A DNA stretch of 64,000 nucleotides. Source: Methylobacterium adhaesivum. GTDB taxonomy: Bacteria > Pseudomonadota > Alphaproteobacteria > Rhizobiales > Beijerinckiaceae. The notes under the pieces are model-generated. The model had not been told where the DNA came from and did not search any database. It saw only the letters and a list, made by a program, of their open reading frames with translations. The DNA lies in NCBI RefSeq assembly GCF_022179065.1, contig NZ_BPQD01000009.1:1-64000 (forward strand), read 5' to 3'. Below, one piece after another: positions 47,390-56,407 of the stretch (position 1 is its first letter; the number at the start of each line of letters is the position of its first letter). The translations under genes and the position numbers were made by a program.

Positions 47390-48145
47390 TCAGAGGGCCG
47401 GCGCAGGCCGCCGCGTCACCGTGGCAAGCGATTGGTCCAGCAGCGCACGAAGGGCGCCCGTCGTCCGGAGCTGGCCCGCGGCATCCCCGGACCGGGGCGC
47501 GTCGATGGCGATCGTCGCGTGGATGCAGCCCGGATGGGGACGCATGACGACGACACGGTCCGCGAGGGCGGCGGCCTCGGCGACGTCGTGGGTGACGAGG
47601 ACGATGGTCGGCCGCGTCTCGGCCCAGAGGGTGAGGAGGTGGCGATGCAGGTCCTCGCGGGTGACGGCGTCGAGGGCGGAGAACGGCTCGTCGAGGAGGA
47701 GAACCTGGGGGTCGGCCACGAAGGCCCGGGCGATGGCGACGCGCTGCTGCTGGCCGCCGGAGAGTTCGCGCGGCCAGCGCCGCGCATGGTCGGTGAGGCC
47801 GACGCGGTCGAGGGCCCGTGCGACGCGGGTTCGGCGCTCGGCCGCCGGCCGATGCGCGAGGCCAAAGCCGACATTCTCGGCGATGCTGAGCCAGGGCAGC
47901 AGGCGCGGCTCCTGGAAGACCAGGCCGAGGCCGGAATGCGGGCCGTCGATGGTCGCGCCATCGAGCCGGATCAAGCCCGTCGTCACGGTATCGAGGCCGG
48001 CGACGAGGCGCAGGAGGGTGGTCTTGCCACAGCCCGAGCCGCCGACCACGGCGACGATCTCGCCCGGCGCGAGGGACAGGGTCAGGCCGGCGAGCGCCTG
48101 CGTCCCGTCCGCGTAGGTCTTCGAAAGGTCCTGGATCGTCAGCAT
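47390..48145 (-). CDS. ssuB: Sulfonate ABC transporter ATPase SsuB
   Basis: A 251-aa ATPase of the nitrate/sulfonate/taurine importer family. Walker A GGSGCGKTT (near 36-44), Q loop LVFQEPRLLPW, signature LSGGQQQRVAIARA, Walker B VLLLDEPFSALD and switch His in LVTHDVAEAA are all intact. The ATG at 48145 gives MLTIQDLSKTYADGTQAL. It is 22 bases after the permease stop and is the last gene of the ssuA-ssuC-ssuB unit. Confidence 0.94.
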   Translation of the reverse strand: MLTIQDLSKTYADGTQALAGLTLSLAPGEIVAVVGGSGCGKTTLLRLVAGLDTVTTGLIRLDGATIDGPHSGLGLVFQEPRLLPWLSIAENVGFGLAHRPAAERRTRVARALDRVGLTDHARRWPRELSGGQQQRVAIARAFVADPQVLLLDEPFSALDAVTREDLHRHLLTLWAETRPTIVLVTHDVAEAAALADRVVVMRPHPGCIHATIAIDAPRSGDAAGQLRTTGALRALLDQSLATVTRRPAPAL

Positions 48146-48167
48146 GTGGTCGGTCCAGAAAGACACT

Positions 48168-49025
48168 CTAAAGGACGCCGCGGCTGACATCCTGCCAGCG
48201 CAGCAGCGGGCGGGTCGCCAGAACGAGGAGACCGTCGGCGAGCTTGCCCAGACCGGCAAACGCCAGGATGGCCGCCAGGATCTGGTCCGGCTTCCCGAAT
48301 TGCTGACCGTCCACGAGGAGGTAGCCAAGCCCCTCCGAGGCGCCCATGAGTTCGGCCGCGACGACGAACAGGAAGCCGAGGCCGAGGCCGGTGCGGAGCG
48401 CTACGACGGTGCCAGGCAAGACAGCCGGCAGGAGGATCCGGCCGGCGAGCGCCGGGCGCGACAGGCGGAAGATGCGCCCGACTTCCACGAGCTTGCGATC
48501 CACCGATGCGATGGCGCCCGAGACTCCGATATAGACCGGGAAGAACACCCCGACGGCGATCAGCACCACCTTCGGCGTTTCGAGGATGCCGAGCCACAGG
48601 ATGAAGAGCGGCACCCAGGCGAGGGACGGCACCGCCCGCAGGGCCTGCAGGCTGGGATCAAGGAGGTGGCGGCCGAGGGGCAGCGTGCCGGTCAGAGCCC
48701 CGACGAGGATGCCGGCTGTCGCACCGGATGCGAAGCCGAGGGCGACGCGCAGGAGCGTCGCCTGGACATGCAGCCCGAGATCACCGGATTGCGCCAGCGC
48801 CAGGAGCGTGCCGAGGACCCGGCTCGGCGGCGGTAGCAGCCGCCCCTGGGCGAGGCCGGACCGGATCGCGAGCTCCCAGCCCAGGGCGAGGGCGACGGGA
48901 ATCAGGACACCGAGGACGAGGCGCCCACCCGCACGCCAGCCAGCCCGGCGCCAGGGCGCCGAACGGGGGGCCCTGCGGCTCCGCGCCTCGGAGACGAGGA
49001 GCGGCGGGGCGGTACCGACGCTCAC
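48168..49025 (-). CDS. ssuC: Sulfonate ABC transporter permease SsuC
   Basis: A 285-aa inner-membrane permease with about six TM segments. The EAA loop contacting the ATPase reads KLVEVGRIFRLSRPALAGRI (about 182-201). The starting GTG (49025) overlaps the SsuA stop as GTGA, giving coupled translation. GFLFVVAAELMGASEGLGYL is typical of TauC/SsuC. Confidence 0.93.
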   Translation of the reverse strand: MSVGTAPPLLVSEARSRRAPRSAPWRRAGWRAGGRLVLGVLIPVALALGWELAIRSGLAQGRLLPPPSRVLGTLLALAQSGDLGLHVQATLLRVALGFASGATAGILVGALTGTLPLGRHLLDPSLQALRAVPSLAWVPLFILWLGILETPKVVLIAVGVFFPVYIGVSGAIASVDRKLVEVGRIFRLSRPALAGRILLPAVLPGTVVALRTGLGLGFLFVVAAELMGASEGLGYLLVDGQQFGKPDQILAAILAFAGLGKLADGLLVLATRPLLRWQDVSRGVL

Positions 49026-50026
49026 CGTTCGGACCCGGCGGCGAAGCGGGGGTCGATTAGCCCGTCGACGGCCGCGGCCACATCGGTGTCCGCCGGGATC
49101 ACCCCGGCCTGCTGCAGGGCGAGGCCCGCCGCCCGGATGCTGTCGGCCTGGGCGCGACCGATTTCGGGCCGGGTCAGGTCGGTTCGGGCGAGCTGGCGTG
49201 CGATCACGGGTTCCGGCAGCTTCGTCGCGGCGACGAGGGCGCGCGTCACGGCCTCCGGGTTGGCGATCGCGTAGGTGCGCGCCTGCTCGTAGGCGGCGAT
49301 CACCGTGCGGACGAGGTCCGGATGCGCCTTGGCGAAATCCTCGCGCACGTCGAGGACGCCCCAGGTGTTGGCGGCCGGGTCCCGGAAGAACAGACGGGTG
49401 CCGCCCTCGATCTCGGAGGCCGCCATCATCGGGTCGAGGCCGGCCCAGGCATCGACGTCGCCGCGCTCCAGGGCGGTGCGACCGTCGGCGTGCTGGAGCA
49501 GGACGAGCTTGGCGTCCTTCTCGGTGAGCCCGGCGCCCTGCAGGGCGCGGATGAGGAAGATGTGCGGATCGGTGCCCCGCGTCACCGCGATCCGCTTGCC
49601 CTTGAGGTCCGCCGGCGTTCGGATGCCGCTGTCCTTGGCGGTTACGAGAGCCGTCCATTCGGGCTGAGAGTAGGCGTAGATCGCCTTGACGGGGTTGCCG
49701 TTGATGCGCGCCAGCAGGGCGGCCGCGCCGGCCGAGGAGCCGAAGTCGATGGCTCCGCCGTTGAGGAATTCCAGCGCCTTGTTCGATCCGAGCGACTGCG
49801 TCCACCGCACGGCGATACCACGCGCCTTCAGGGCGGATTCGAGGAAGCCCTTGTCCTTGAGGACGAGGCTCACCGGGTTGTAGGTCGCCCAGTCCAGGCG
49901 GACCTCCGTCACCTCGGCGGCCTCGCTCCGCCGGGCCGTGCCCAGCGGCAGGAGGACCGCGCAGGCGAGGGCGAGGAGGGCGCGGCGGGACGGGGACGCG
50001 AGGCGGCGCCGCAGGCGGATCGTCAT
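49022..50026 (-). CDS. ssuA: Sulfonate ABC substrate-binding protein SsuA
   Basis: A 334-aa periplasmic binding protein with a signal peptide (about 1-37, ending SEAAE). DWATYNPVSLVLKDKGFLE, GSNKALEFLNGGAIDFGS and DAWAGLDPMMAASEIEGG are SsuA/TauA-type ligand-pocket segments. It is first of the ssuACB unit, 100 bases after the stop of the flavin-dependent dehydrogenase-like gene. Confidence 0.92.
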   Translation of the reverse strand: MTIRLRRRLASPSRRALLALACAVLLPLGTARRSEAAEVTEVRLDWATYNPVSLVLKDKGFLESALKARGIAVRWTQSLGSNKALEFLNGGAIDFGSSAGAAALLARINGNPVKAIYAYSQPEWTALVTAKDSGIRTPADLKGKRIAVTRGTDPHIFLIRALQGAGLTEKDAKLVLLQHADGRTALERGDVDAWAGLDPMMAASEIEGGTRLFFRDPAANTWGVLDVREDFAKAHPDLVRTVIAAYEQARTYAIANPEAVTRALVAATKLPEPVIARQLARTDLTRPEIGRAQADSIRAAGLALQQAGVIPADTDVAAAVDGLIDPRFAAGSER

Positions 50027-50126
50027 GGGCTGGGTTCCTGGCTCGAGACTTAGCGTCAGACTTGGTGTGGGATTTGGCCGGGGGCGGAGCGACGGGTCGC
50101 AGTGCGAGCCGGTATCGTCTTCCGCG

Positions 50127-51344
50127 TCAGGCCGAGCCGACGCGGTACTCGCGGGGCGGAGCCGTGCCGTTGACCGCGAAGGCGCCGACGATGCGGTCGC
50201 GGTAGATCCGCGGATTGTGGGAGGCGATGGTGCGGGCGTTGCGCCAGTAACGGTCGAGGCCCAGGCCTTCCTTGACGGCCGAGGCGCCCAGCGCGTCGAA
50301 CAGGCCGGTGGTGGCCTCGAGCACGAGGTTCGTCACCACCGTGACCGCCTGGTTGACCTCCACGTCGGCGAGCCGCGCCGGGCCCGTCGCGTCGACCCCG
50401 GCGCGGCGGGCCTCGAACACCCGCTGCAGCGCCTCGGCCGCCTTCAGCACGATGGCACCCGCCGCATATGCGTTGCCCCGGACACGGCCGACCACCGCCT
50501 GGATCTGCGGGTCGTCGCCGGTGCGCCCGGCATTGCCGTGGCTGTAGACGCGCCTGCGCTCGGCCACCAGCCGGGCAACATCCTCGGCCGCCGCCCGGCC
50601 GATGCCAGCCAGCGTGGCGAGATGCACGAGCTGGAAGAACGCCATGGCGTAGGGGAAGCGCACCGGGTCCGGCTTGATCCACTCGGGCTCGACCACGACC
50701 CCGGTGAAATGCGCGGTGCCGCTCGCGGTCAGCGCTTGCCCGAACCCGTCCCAGTCGTCGTCGATGACGACGCCCGGCGCCCGGGTCGAGACCGCTGCGA
50801 CCACGGGCGCACCGTCCTCGTCCTGGGCCGAGAGGTGGATCCAATCGGCGAACAGCGAGCCGGTGGTGTAGAACTTTTTGCCGTCGACGACCCGCGCGGC
50901 CCCGCGCCGGCGGAGGATGGTGTCGAATTGGCCGACCTTGGCCTCGCCGGTTTCGGAGACACCGCTGCCGATGGTCTGGCCGGCGGCGATCCGCTCGGTC
51001 CAGCGCGCCCGCCATTCGGGGCAGCCCGAGCACAGCACGTCCTCGGTGAAGCCGAAATGGGCACGCAGCGCGTTGGTGACGTTGGAATCCCCCTGCGACA
51101 GCTCGATCAGCAGGTTGAACAGTTCGGGCAGGCTCGCCCCGTGCCCGCCCGCCGCCTCGGCCAGGCGCAGGGTGGTGAAGCCCGCCTCCTTGAGCCAGCC
51201 GATCTCGGCATGCGGCAGGCGACGCGTACCGTCCCGTGCCACGGCGGTGGCGCGGATTTCGGCGAAGACCGGGCGGAAGCGCGCGGCGAGGTCCTCGTAG
51301 CGATCACTCGGACCGGCACCCCAGCCCGCATCTGTTTGCGACAT
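50127..51344 (-). CDS. SfnB/DszC-like acyl-CoA-dehydrogenase-fold monooxygenase
   Basis: A 405-aa flavoprotein with the acyl-CoA dehydrogenase fold (N-terminal helices, beta middle domain TIGSGVSETGEAKVGQ, FYTTGSLFADWIHL, C-terminal helical bundle with GLGLDRYWRNARTIASHNP). The RYWRNARTIASHNP ending places it with SfnB and the DszC group, which oxidise sulfides and sulfones with FMNH2, not with beta-oxidation enzymes. The ATG at 51344 was chosen over the longer frame. It heads the minus-strand sulfur cluster. Confidence 0.88.
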   Translation of the reverse strand: MSQTDAGWGAGPSDRYEDLAARFRPVFAEIRATAVARDGTRRLPHAEIGWLKEAGFTTLRLAEAAGGHGASLPELFNLLIELSQGDSNVTNALRAHFGFTEDVLCSGCPEWRARWTERIAAGQTIGSGVSETGEAKVGQFDTILRRRGAARVVDGKKFYTTGSLFADWIHLSAQDEDGAPVVAAVSTRAPGVVIDDDWDGFGQALTASGTAHFTGVVVEPEWIKPDPVRFPYAMAFFQLVHLATLAGIGRAAAEDVARLVAERRRVYSHGNAGRTGDDPQIQAVVGRVRGNAYAAGAIVLKAAEALQRVFEARRAGVDATGPARLADVEVNQAVTVVTNLVLEATTGLFDALGASAVKEGLGLDRYWRNARTIASHNPRIYRDRIVGAFAVNGTAPPREYRVGSA

Positions 51345-52309
51345 GATCGTGCAATCCCGGCTTGAGCTGGGTCCGCCCAAGCCTGAGCCGGCTGAGCATC
51401 TTTGGCAGCATGCTGCTGGAATCAGATATTATTGTTTGAAACTCAAGTCTTCGCCGAAGAAATTATGGTCGAGCGCATTTATTTGGAAGGACTATCCCTA
51501 TGATCATACCTGTAAGAACGAACATTCCCCGGGAGAGGCGGTAAGTAAGAAATGTTTTCCCGACGTGCTTTAACCAAGACCCTGGTCTTCGCAACCTCCT
51601 GCATACCCACAAGCGCCCGCCCATGGGGGTAACAAGCGCTGCCGCAGATGTTCCCCCTCGAGTCACGTAACGATGGCAGGATAAGCGAGCGGCGTTGGAG
51701 ATACCGGGTTCCGTTGGGCAGATGACGACCTTTGGTGCAGGCGGGCCGAGGATGCCGAGGATCTCGAGGCGCAGGTGTACGAGTTCGGGATCGTTGCAGT
51801 CGCGCAGATAGGACAGCCCGACCGTCATGTCGGCGCGGATCGCGGTCGGCCGGTCGGACAACAGGTTCGCCCATTCGGCCATGACCAGCGCCTCCTGCCA
51901 GAGCCACAGGTCTCGGCCTGCATCGCGAGCCGGGTCACCGCGTCGAGCTTGCTCAGGGGGGCGTCGAGGAAGAGGAGGCGCGGTTCGTTAACGAGTGCCC
52001 GGGCGAGGGCGGCGGGCCGGGCCATGCCGCCCGAGAGCTGGCGGGGATCGACGCCCCCCGGATCAGCCCCTGCCATCGCCCCCCGTGGCATCATCGTCTT
52101 CGACGGAAAGACGTCGGAGACGAGGGAGGGACTAATCACGCACCGTCGGCCGTGTGTATTATATTCTTTCTGACAAAGCCCCTTAGATCGTAAAAGATAT
52201 CCTTTCGTTCCTGGAATCTTTGGAATTCTGCTCCGTTGACGATCCAATGGTCCAGTCCGACCCTGAGGCTCTTGCTCGCGACCTTCGCGGCAGCAGCCCT
52301 CGATTTCAG
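51345..52309. other. Eroded intergenic region between the two sulfur clusters
   Basis: 965 bases between divergent clusters. 51390-51600 is AT-rich and may hold the promoter of the SfnB-like gene. 51745-52080 carries a dead ABC ATPase fragment (separate entry). 52140-52300 is again AT-rich and may have driven the plus-strand cluster. No intact gene is present. Confidence 0.5.
51745..52080 (-). pseudogene. ABC transporter ATPase fragment (SsuB/TauB type)
   Basis: Read on the minus strand: [20 protein letters not shown] (signature motif region), [12 protein letters not shown] (Walker B with catalytic Glu replaced by Ala), AMQAE, then, after a shift of frame, a deletion where the switch-His segment belongs, and [28 protein letters not shown] (C-terminal end of nitrate/sulfonate ATPases). 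Walker A is missing. It is a relic of a second importer. Confidence 0.8.
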
Positions 52310-52846
52310 ATGACCTTCGCCGTTCCGCCGCCCAACCCTGCCGCGCTCGCCGAGCGTTGCACCGCCCGTGCCGCCGAGCACGATCGCAGCGGCCGGCTCG
52401 CGCATGAGAATATCGCGGCCCTGCGCGAGACCGGGCTCGTGGCCCTGACGATGCCGCGCCGGCTCGGTGGCGGCTTGACGCTCGCGCGTGCCACGGCCGT
52501 CGTCGTCACGGTCGGTCGGGGCGATCCGGCAACGGGCCTCGTCCACGCGATAACGCTGCTTCAGCACGAGCTGATCCACCGGGACGGAGCGCCCTGGCCG
52601 CGTACCGTCCCGGATGCGGTGGGCTGGGACGCGGAGGCGCGGTTCGCCCTCATCAACGCCCTGCGGGTCGAACCGGAATTCGGCACGCCCGCACGTGGCG
52701 GGCTGCCCGCCACGTGCGCACGGCGAGACGGCGATGGCTGGCGGGTCATGGGCCGTAAAATCTTCTCCACGGGCGCAGGAGCGCTCAATCCCTGCGGGCC
52801 GCGCCGCCCTCGGTCTCCGATCCATCGACTCACGAGCGTGTCATGA
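52310..52846 (+). pseudogene. Truncated SfnB-type flavoprotein gene
   Basis: From the ATG at 52310 ([15 protein letters not shown]) about 160 codons match the N-terminal half of an acyl-CoA-dehydrogenase-like monooxygenase: [40 protein letters not shown], and WRVMGRKIFSTGA. After that point the middle and C-terminal domains are missing and about 18 unrelated codons run to a TGA that overlaps the next gene's ATG. A full-length family member has about 390-400 residues, so this one lost more than half by deletion. Confidence 0.82.
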
Positions 52847-53940
52847 GCTTGCTGCCCCCCGAGCCGACCGAATTCATCGGTTTCGTCGCGCCCCGAGAGG
52901 TCTCGGAGACGCGCGGGCCGGAGGGGCCGGTCATCGACCGGGACTACCTCAGGCTGCTGGCCCAGGCCCACGAGTGGGGCGGCTTCGACCGCGTCCTCGT
53001 CGCCGCTTATTCCACAGCGCCCGATCCCCTGCTGATCGCCGCGCAGGTCGCGGCCGTGACGGAGCGGATCGGCCTTATGATCGCCCACCGCACCGGCTTC
53101 GTCGCGCCCACCGTCGCCGCGCGGCAGTTCGCGACCCTCGACCAGATCACGGGCGGGCGCGTCGCGATCCACGCGATCAGCGGCGGCGAAGATCGCGACC
53201 TCGCCAAGGATGGAGACCACCTCACCAAGGACGCGCGCTACGCCCGCACCGGCGAGTTCCTCGACATCGTGCGCCTCTCCTGAACCTCGCAGGAACCGTT
53301 CGACTACGCCGGCGCCCACTACAGGGTCGAGGGCGGATTCTCTGAGGTGAAGCCGGCCGGGCAGATCCCGGTTTATTTCGGAGGCGCTTCGGCCGCCGCC
53401 CTCGCGGTGGCAGGGCGCCATGCCGATACCTATGCCCTCTGGGGCGAGACTCAGGAGCAGGTGCGCGAACTCATCGCGCGCGTGCGCGCCGAGGCCGCGC
53501 GCCACGGGCGGGCGCCCCGTTTCAGCCTCTCGGTGCGGCCGATCCTTGCCGAGACCGAGGCGCGGGCCTGGGCACGGGCGGAGGACATCCTCGCGCGGAC
53601 CCGGGCCCTGCGCGCGGCGAGGGGGCTCGGATCGGCGTCGCCGCCCCAAAACGAGGGCTCGCGGCGATTGCTCGCGGCGGCGGCTTCGGGCCCCCGTCTC
53701 GACAAGCGCCTCTACACGGCGATCGCCGCCGAGACCGGCGCCGCGGGCAATTCCACGGCCCTCGTCGGCACACCCGAGCAGGTGGCCGAGGCGCTCCTCG
53801 ACTACCACGACCTCGGGGTGCGCACCGTCCTGATCCGCGGCTTCGATCCCCTGGAAGACGCGCTGCAGTACGGGCGGACACTGCTGCCCGCCTTCAAGGA
53901 TCTGCTCGCCCGCCGCCGCACCACCGTGGAGGCCGCCTGA
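52843..53940 (+). pseudogene. SsuD-like monooxygenase interrupted by one in-frame TGA
   Basis: 366 codons in one frame, with an internal TGA at 53281-53283. Before it: FIGFVAPREVSETRGPEGP, LDQITGGRVAIHAISGGEDR, GEFLDIVRLS. After it: TSQEPFDYAGAHYRVEGG, IPVYFGGASAAALAVAGRHA, TALVGTPEQVAEALLDYHDL. Family members have Trp here (the WTS..PFD motif), so TGG became TGA. Everything else looks intact for an alkanesulfonate monooxygenase. It is either a recent pseudogene or a gene rescued by read-through. Its end overlaps the next ATG by one base. Confidence 0.85.
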
Positions 53941-54887
53941 TGCGCAGCCTCGTTCTCGCCCTCACGGGGCTTCTGGCGTTCCTTGCCCTCGCGCCGGCCC
54001 GCGCCGAAGAGGTGCTGCGCGTCGGGGATCAGCGCGGCAACGCGCGGGCCCTGATGGAGGCCGCCGGCGTCCTCGACGGGCTGCCCTACCGGCTCGAATG
54101 GAGCGAGTTTCCAGCCGCTGCGCCGCTGCTGGAGGCGCTCAACGCCGGCGCCATCGATGCGGGCGGGGTGGGCGACGCGCCCTTCACCTTCGCGGCGGCG
54201 GCCGGGGTGCCCGTGAAGGCCTTCCTCGCCTTCCGCAACCGGCAGGACGGCCTCGCGATCCTGGTCCGGTCGGACTCGCCGGTCGGCGCCGTGGCGGACC
54301 TGAAAGGCAAGCGCATCGCCACCAACCGCGGCTCCATCGGCCATCAGGTCGTGCTCGCCGCCCTGGAGGAGGCGGGGCTGCCGGCCGACAGCGTGCAATT
54401 CCGGTTCCTGCCGCCCGCCGACGCCAAGCTCGCCCTCGCCTCCGAGGCGGTCGATGCCTGGGCGACCTGGGAGCCCTACACCTCAACGGCCGAACTCGCC
54501 GGCCTCGTCCGCGTGGTACGCGACGGCAACGGCATCACGCCGGGCCTGAGCTACGCGGTGGCGAGCGAGGCGGCGCTCGGGACGAAGCGGGCGCTCCTGA
54601 CCGATTACGCGGCCCGCCTCGCCCGGGCGCGGGCCTGGGCTCTGACGGATCCGGCGCCCTACGCCAAGGTCTGGTCGAAGCTGATCGGCCTACCGGAAGC
54701 CGTGCCCCTGCGCTGGTTCGGGCGGGCGCAATACCGCACCGTTCCCATCGACGATGCGGTGATCGCCGACGAGCAGCGTATCATCGATCTTTACGTCCGC
54801 GCCGGGCTGATCCCCCGGGCGCGAGCTCCCCAGGCGGAGGCGATCCTCGATCCCTCGTTTTCTGAAGCGACGGCGGCCGTGCGATGA
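53940..54887 (+). CDS. SsuA-like ABC substrate-binding protein, second cluster
   Basis: A 315-aa periplasmic binding protein with a signal peptide (about 1-22, ending APARAEE). VLRVGDQRGNARALMEAAG, NAGAIDAGGVGDAPFTFAAA, GSIGHQVVLAALEEAGL and DAWATWEPYTSTAELAG are SsuA signatures. It is translationally coupled to the broken monooxygenase gene. It has no intact permease or ATPase of its own nearby, so it would need the ssuBC of the minus-strand cluster. Confidence 0.92.
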   Translation: MRSLVLALTGLLAFLALAPARAEEVLRVGDQRGNARALMEAAGVLDGLPYRLEWSEFPAAAPLLEALNAGAIDAGGVGDAPFTFAAAAGVPVKAFLAFRNRQDGLAILVRSDSPVGAVADLKGKRIATNRGSIGHQVVLAALEEAGLPADSVQFRFLPPADAKLALASEAVDAWATWEPYTSTAELAGLVRVVRDGNGITPGLSYAVASEAALGTKRALLTDYAARLARARAWALTDPAPYAKVWSKLIGLPEAVPLRWFGRAQYRTVPIDDAVIADEQRIIDLYVRAGLIPRARAPQAEAILDPSFSEATAAVR

Positions 54888-54906
54888 TGCGGCGGGAGAA
54901 CGCGAG

Positions 54907-55461
54907 ATGCATGATATCGGCGACGGCCACACCCACCCTCACGGGGGCCATGATCATGACCCTTCGCACGATCATGACTCTTCGCACGGATACGACGCGG
55001 GGAGCGAACGCTGGAAGCACGATGGCGTGCGGGTGATCCCCGGCGACCGGCTCGATCCGAACACCGCCCAGACGCCCGGCATGTTCCGGCAAGCGGCGGT
55101 CAACGCCGCCCGCGTCGGCGCGCAGAGGATCTGGGCCGGCACGGTGGCGATCGAGCCCGACGCCAAGACCGGCGTGCACCATCACGGCGCCCTGGAAAGC
55201 GTAATCTACGTCGTCTCCGGCCGTGCCCGAATGCGCTGGGGCGAGCGGCTCGAATACGTGGCGGAAGCGGGACCCGGCGATTTTATCTTCGTGCCCCCTT
55301 ACGTGCCGCACCAGGAGATCAACGCCTCGACGGACGAGCCGCTGCATTGCGTGCTGGTGCGCTCCGACAACGAGGCGGTGGTGGTCAATCTGCCCGACGT
55401 CGCGGCGGCCGAGCGTCCCGAGACCGTCTACTGGGTCGATCCCATCCACAAGCACCCCTGA
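54907..55461 (+). CDS. Cupin protein with a His-rich N terminus
   Basis: A 184-aa single-cupin protein. Residues 8-29 are His/Asp-rich (HTHPHGGHDHD), a likely metal-binding tail. The cupin core has motif 1 GVHHHGALESVIYVVSGRAR (metal-binding His cluster) and motif 2 PGDFIFVPPYVPHQ. It sits 19 bases after the SsuA-like gene and before a monooxygenase remnant, so it belongs to the sulfur cluster. It may be a metal-dependent dioxygenase or a small-molecule-binding accessory. The reaction is unknown. Confidence 0.85.
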   Translation: MHDIGDGHTHPHGGHDHDPSHDHDSSHGYDAGSERWKHDGVRVIPGDRLDPNTAQTPGMFRQAAVNAARVGAQRIWAGTVAIEPDAKTGVHHHGALESVIYVVSGRARMRWGERLEYVAEAGPGDFIFVPPYVPHQEINASTDEPLHCVLVRSDNEAVVVNLPDVAAAERPETVYWVDPIHKHP

Positions 55462-55472
55462 GAGGGCCATCC

Positions 55473-55815
55473 ATGAGCCGCGACCGACGCCTGCATCTGG
55501 TCGCCTTCATGCGCCCGGTCGGCATCCACACGGCGTGGTGGCGCCATTCCGGCGGCTGGCCGGACGCGAACTTCCACTTCGAGCGCCTCGCCACTTTCGC
55601 CCTGCGCCGCTCGGCCACCGTCACCTCGTTCGATCCCCTGACGCTCCGGCCAGCGCTCGCCGTACTGACCGAGCGCATCGGCCTGATCGCAACCGCATCG
55701 ACCACCTGCAACGAGCCCTATCACGTCGTCCGCCGGTTCGCCTCCCTCGCCCACATCTCGAAGGGACGTGCGGGCTGGAACCTCGTGACATCCGGCAATC
55801 CGGACGAGGCGTCGC
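55473..55815 (+). pseudogene. NtaA/SnaA/DszA-type monooxygenase, cut off by IS630
   Basis: The first 110 or so codons of a roughly 440-residue FMN monooxygenase: LHLVAFMRPVGIHTAWWRH, FERLATFALRRS, TERIGLIATASTTCNEPYHV, SLAHISKGRAGWNLVTSGNP. Homology ends near 55815, exactly where IS630-derived sequence begins on the opposite strand. The remainder of the gene is not found downstream. Confidence 0.87.
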
Positions 55816-55844
55816 CCGGCCCGTGCAGGGGTGGCCGGTGATCG

Positions 55845-56259
55845 TACAGGGGCAGGCGTGGCGCTTGAAGAATGAGGCCAAGCTGCTCGCCGCGACAAGC
55901 TTATTACGTTCGGCCAGTCGGGCGCGCAACGTGTGTGGAAACCGTTCGGGTTTGGCCGCGGACAACTGCTGGATCGGGTCGACCTGAGCCTCGATAGCGT
56001 GCCAGCGCTGATCGCCGCCCGTCGGCTTGGCCCATATGCATCCTTCCCGGACGAAGTCTTCGCGCCACCGCACGACGGTGGAGGGACCAACCTCGAACCG
56101 TCTAACGGCCTCCCGGCGCGGGGCTCCTACTTCCTTCGCTATCATGGCGCAGTCACGCAGAACTGCACACCTGAATAGCCGTCCTTCACACCATCGAACG
56201 CCGACTGGAGACCGAATCGAGCACCCGCCCCAGCTCGCACAGCCGGCGGGCTTGGACAT
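55845..56259 (-). pseudogene. IS630-family transposase N-terminal remnant
   Basis: Read on the minus strand: GAPRREAVRRFEVGPSTVVR, EGCIWAKPTGGDQRWHAIEA, LRARLAERNKLVAASSLASF, FKRH. This is the helix-turn-helix half of an IS630 transposase; the catalytic half is gone. It marks the insertion that ended the monooxygenase gene at 55473. The following 148 bases to the next gene contain no recognised feature. Confidence 0.85.
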
Positions 56260-56407
56260 CTTTCGATAAGTCTCATTCGTGATCCGGCTTTAACCTGAAC
56301 ATCGATTCAGATTTGGCCGTTAACCGCTTGAAGCCTCCCGTCTCGCATAGTCCAACCATAGACACGGACACAGACCGGCGCAGATGAAGCCGGGGAGGCA
56401 TCAAGAC

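Noticed and set aside
53281-53283. TGA as a selenocysteine codon
   Set aside because: The family has Trp at this position, and no SECIS-like hairpin is evident just downstream.
54940-54995. Short tandem repeat (catgatcatgac / cacgatcatgac units)
   Set aside because: It encodes the His/Asp-rich tail of the cupin; the repetition is explained by the protein sequence.
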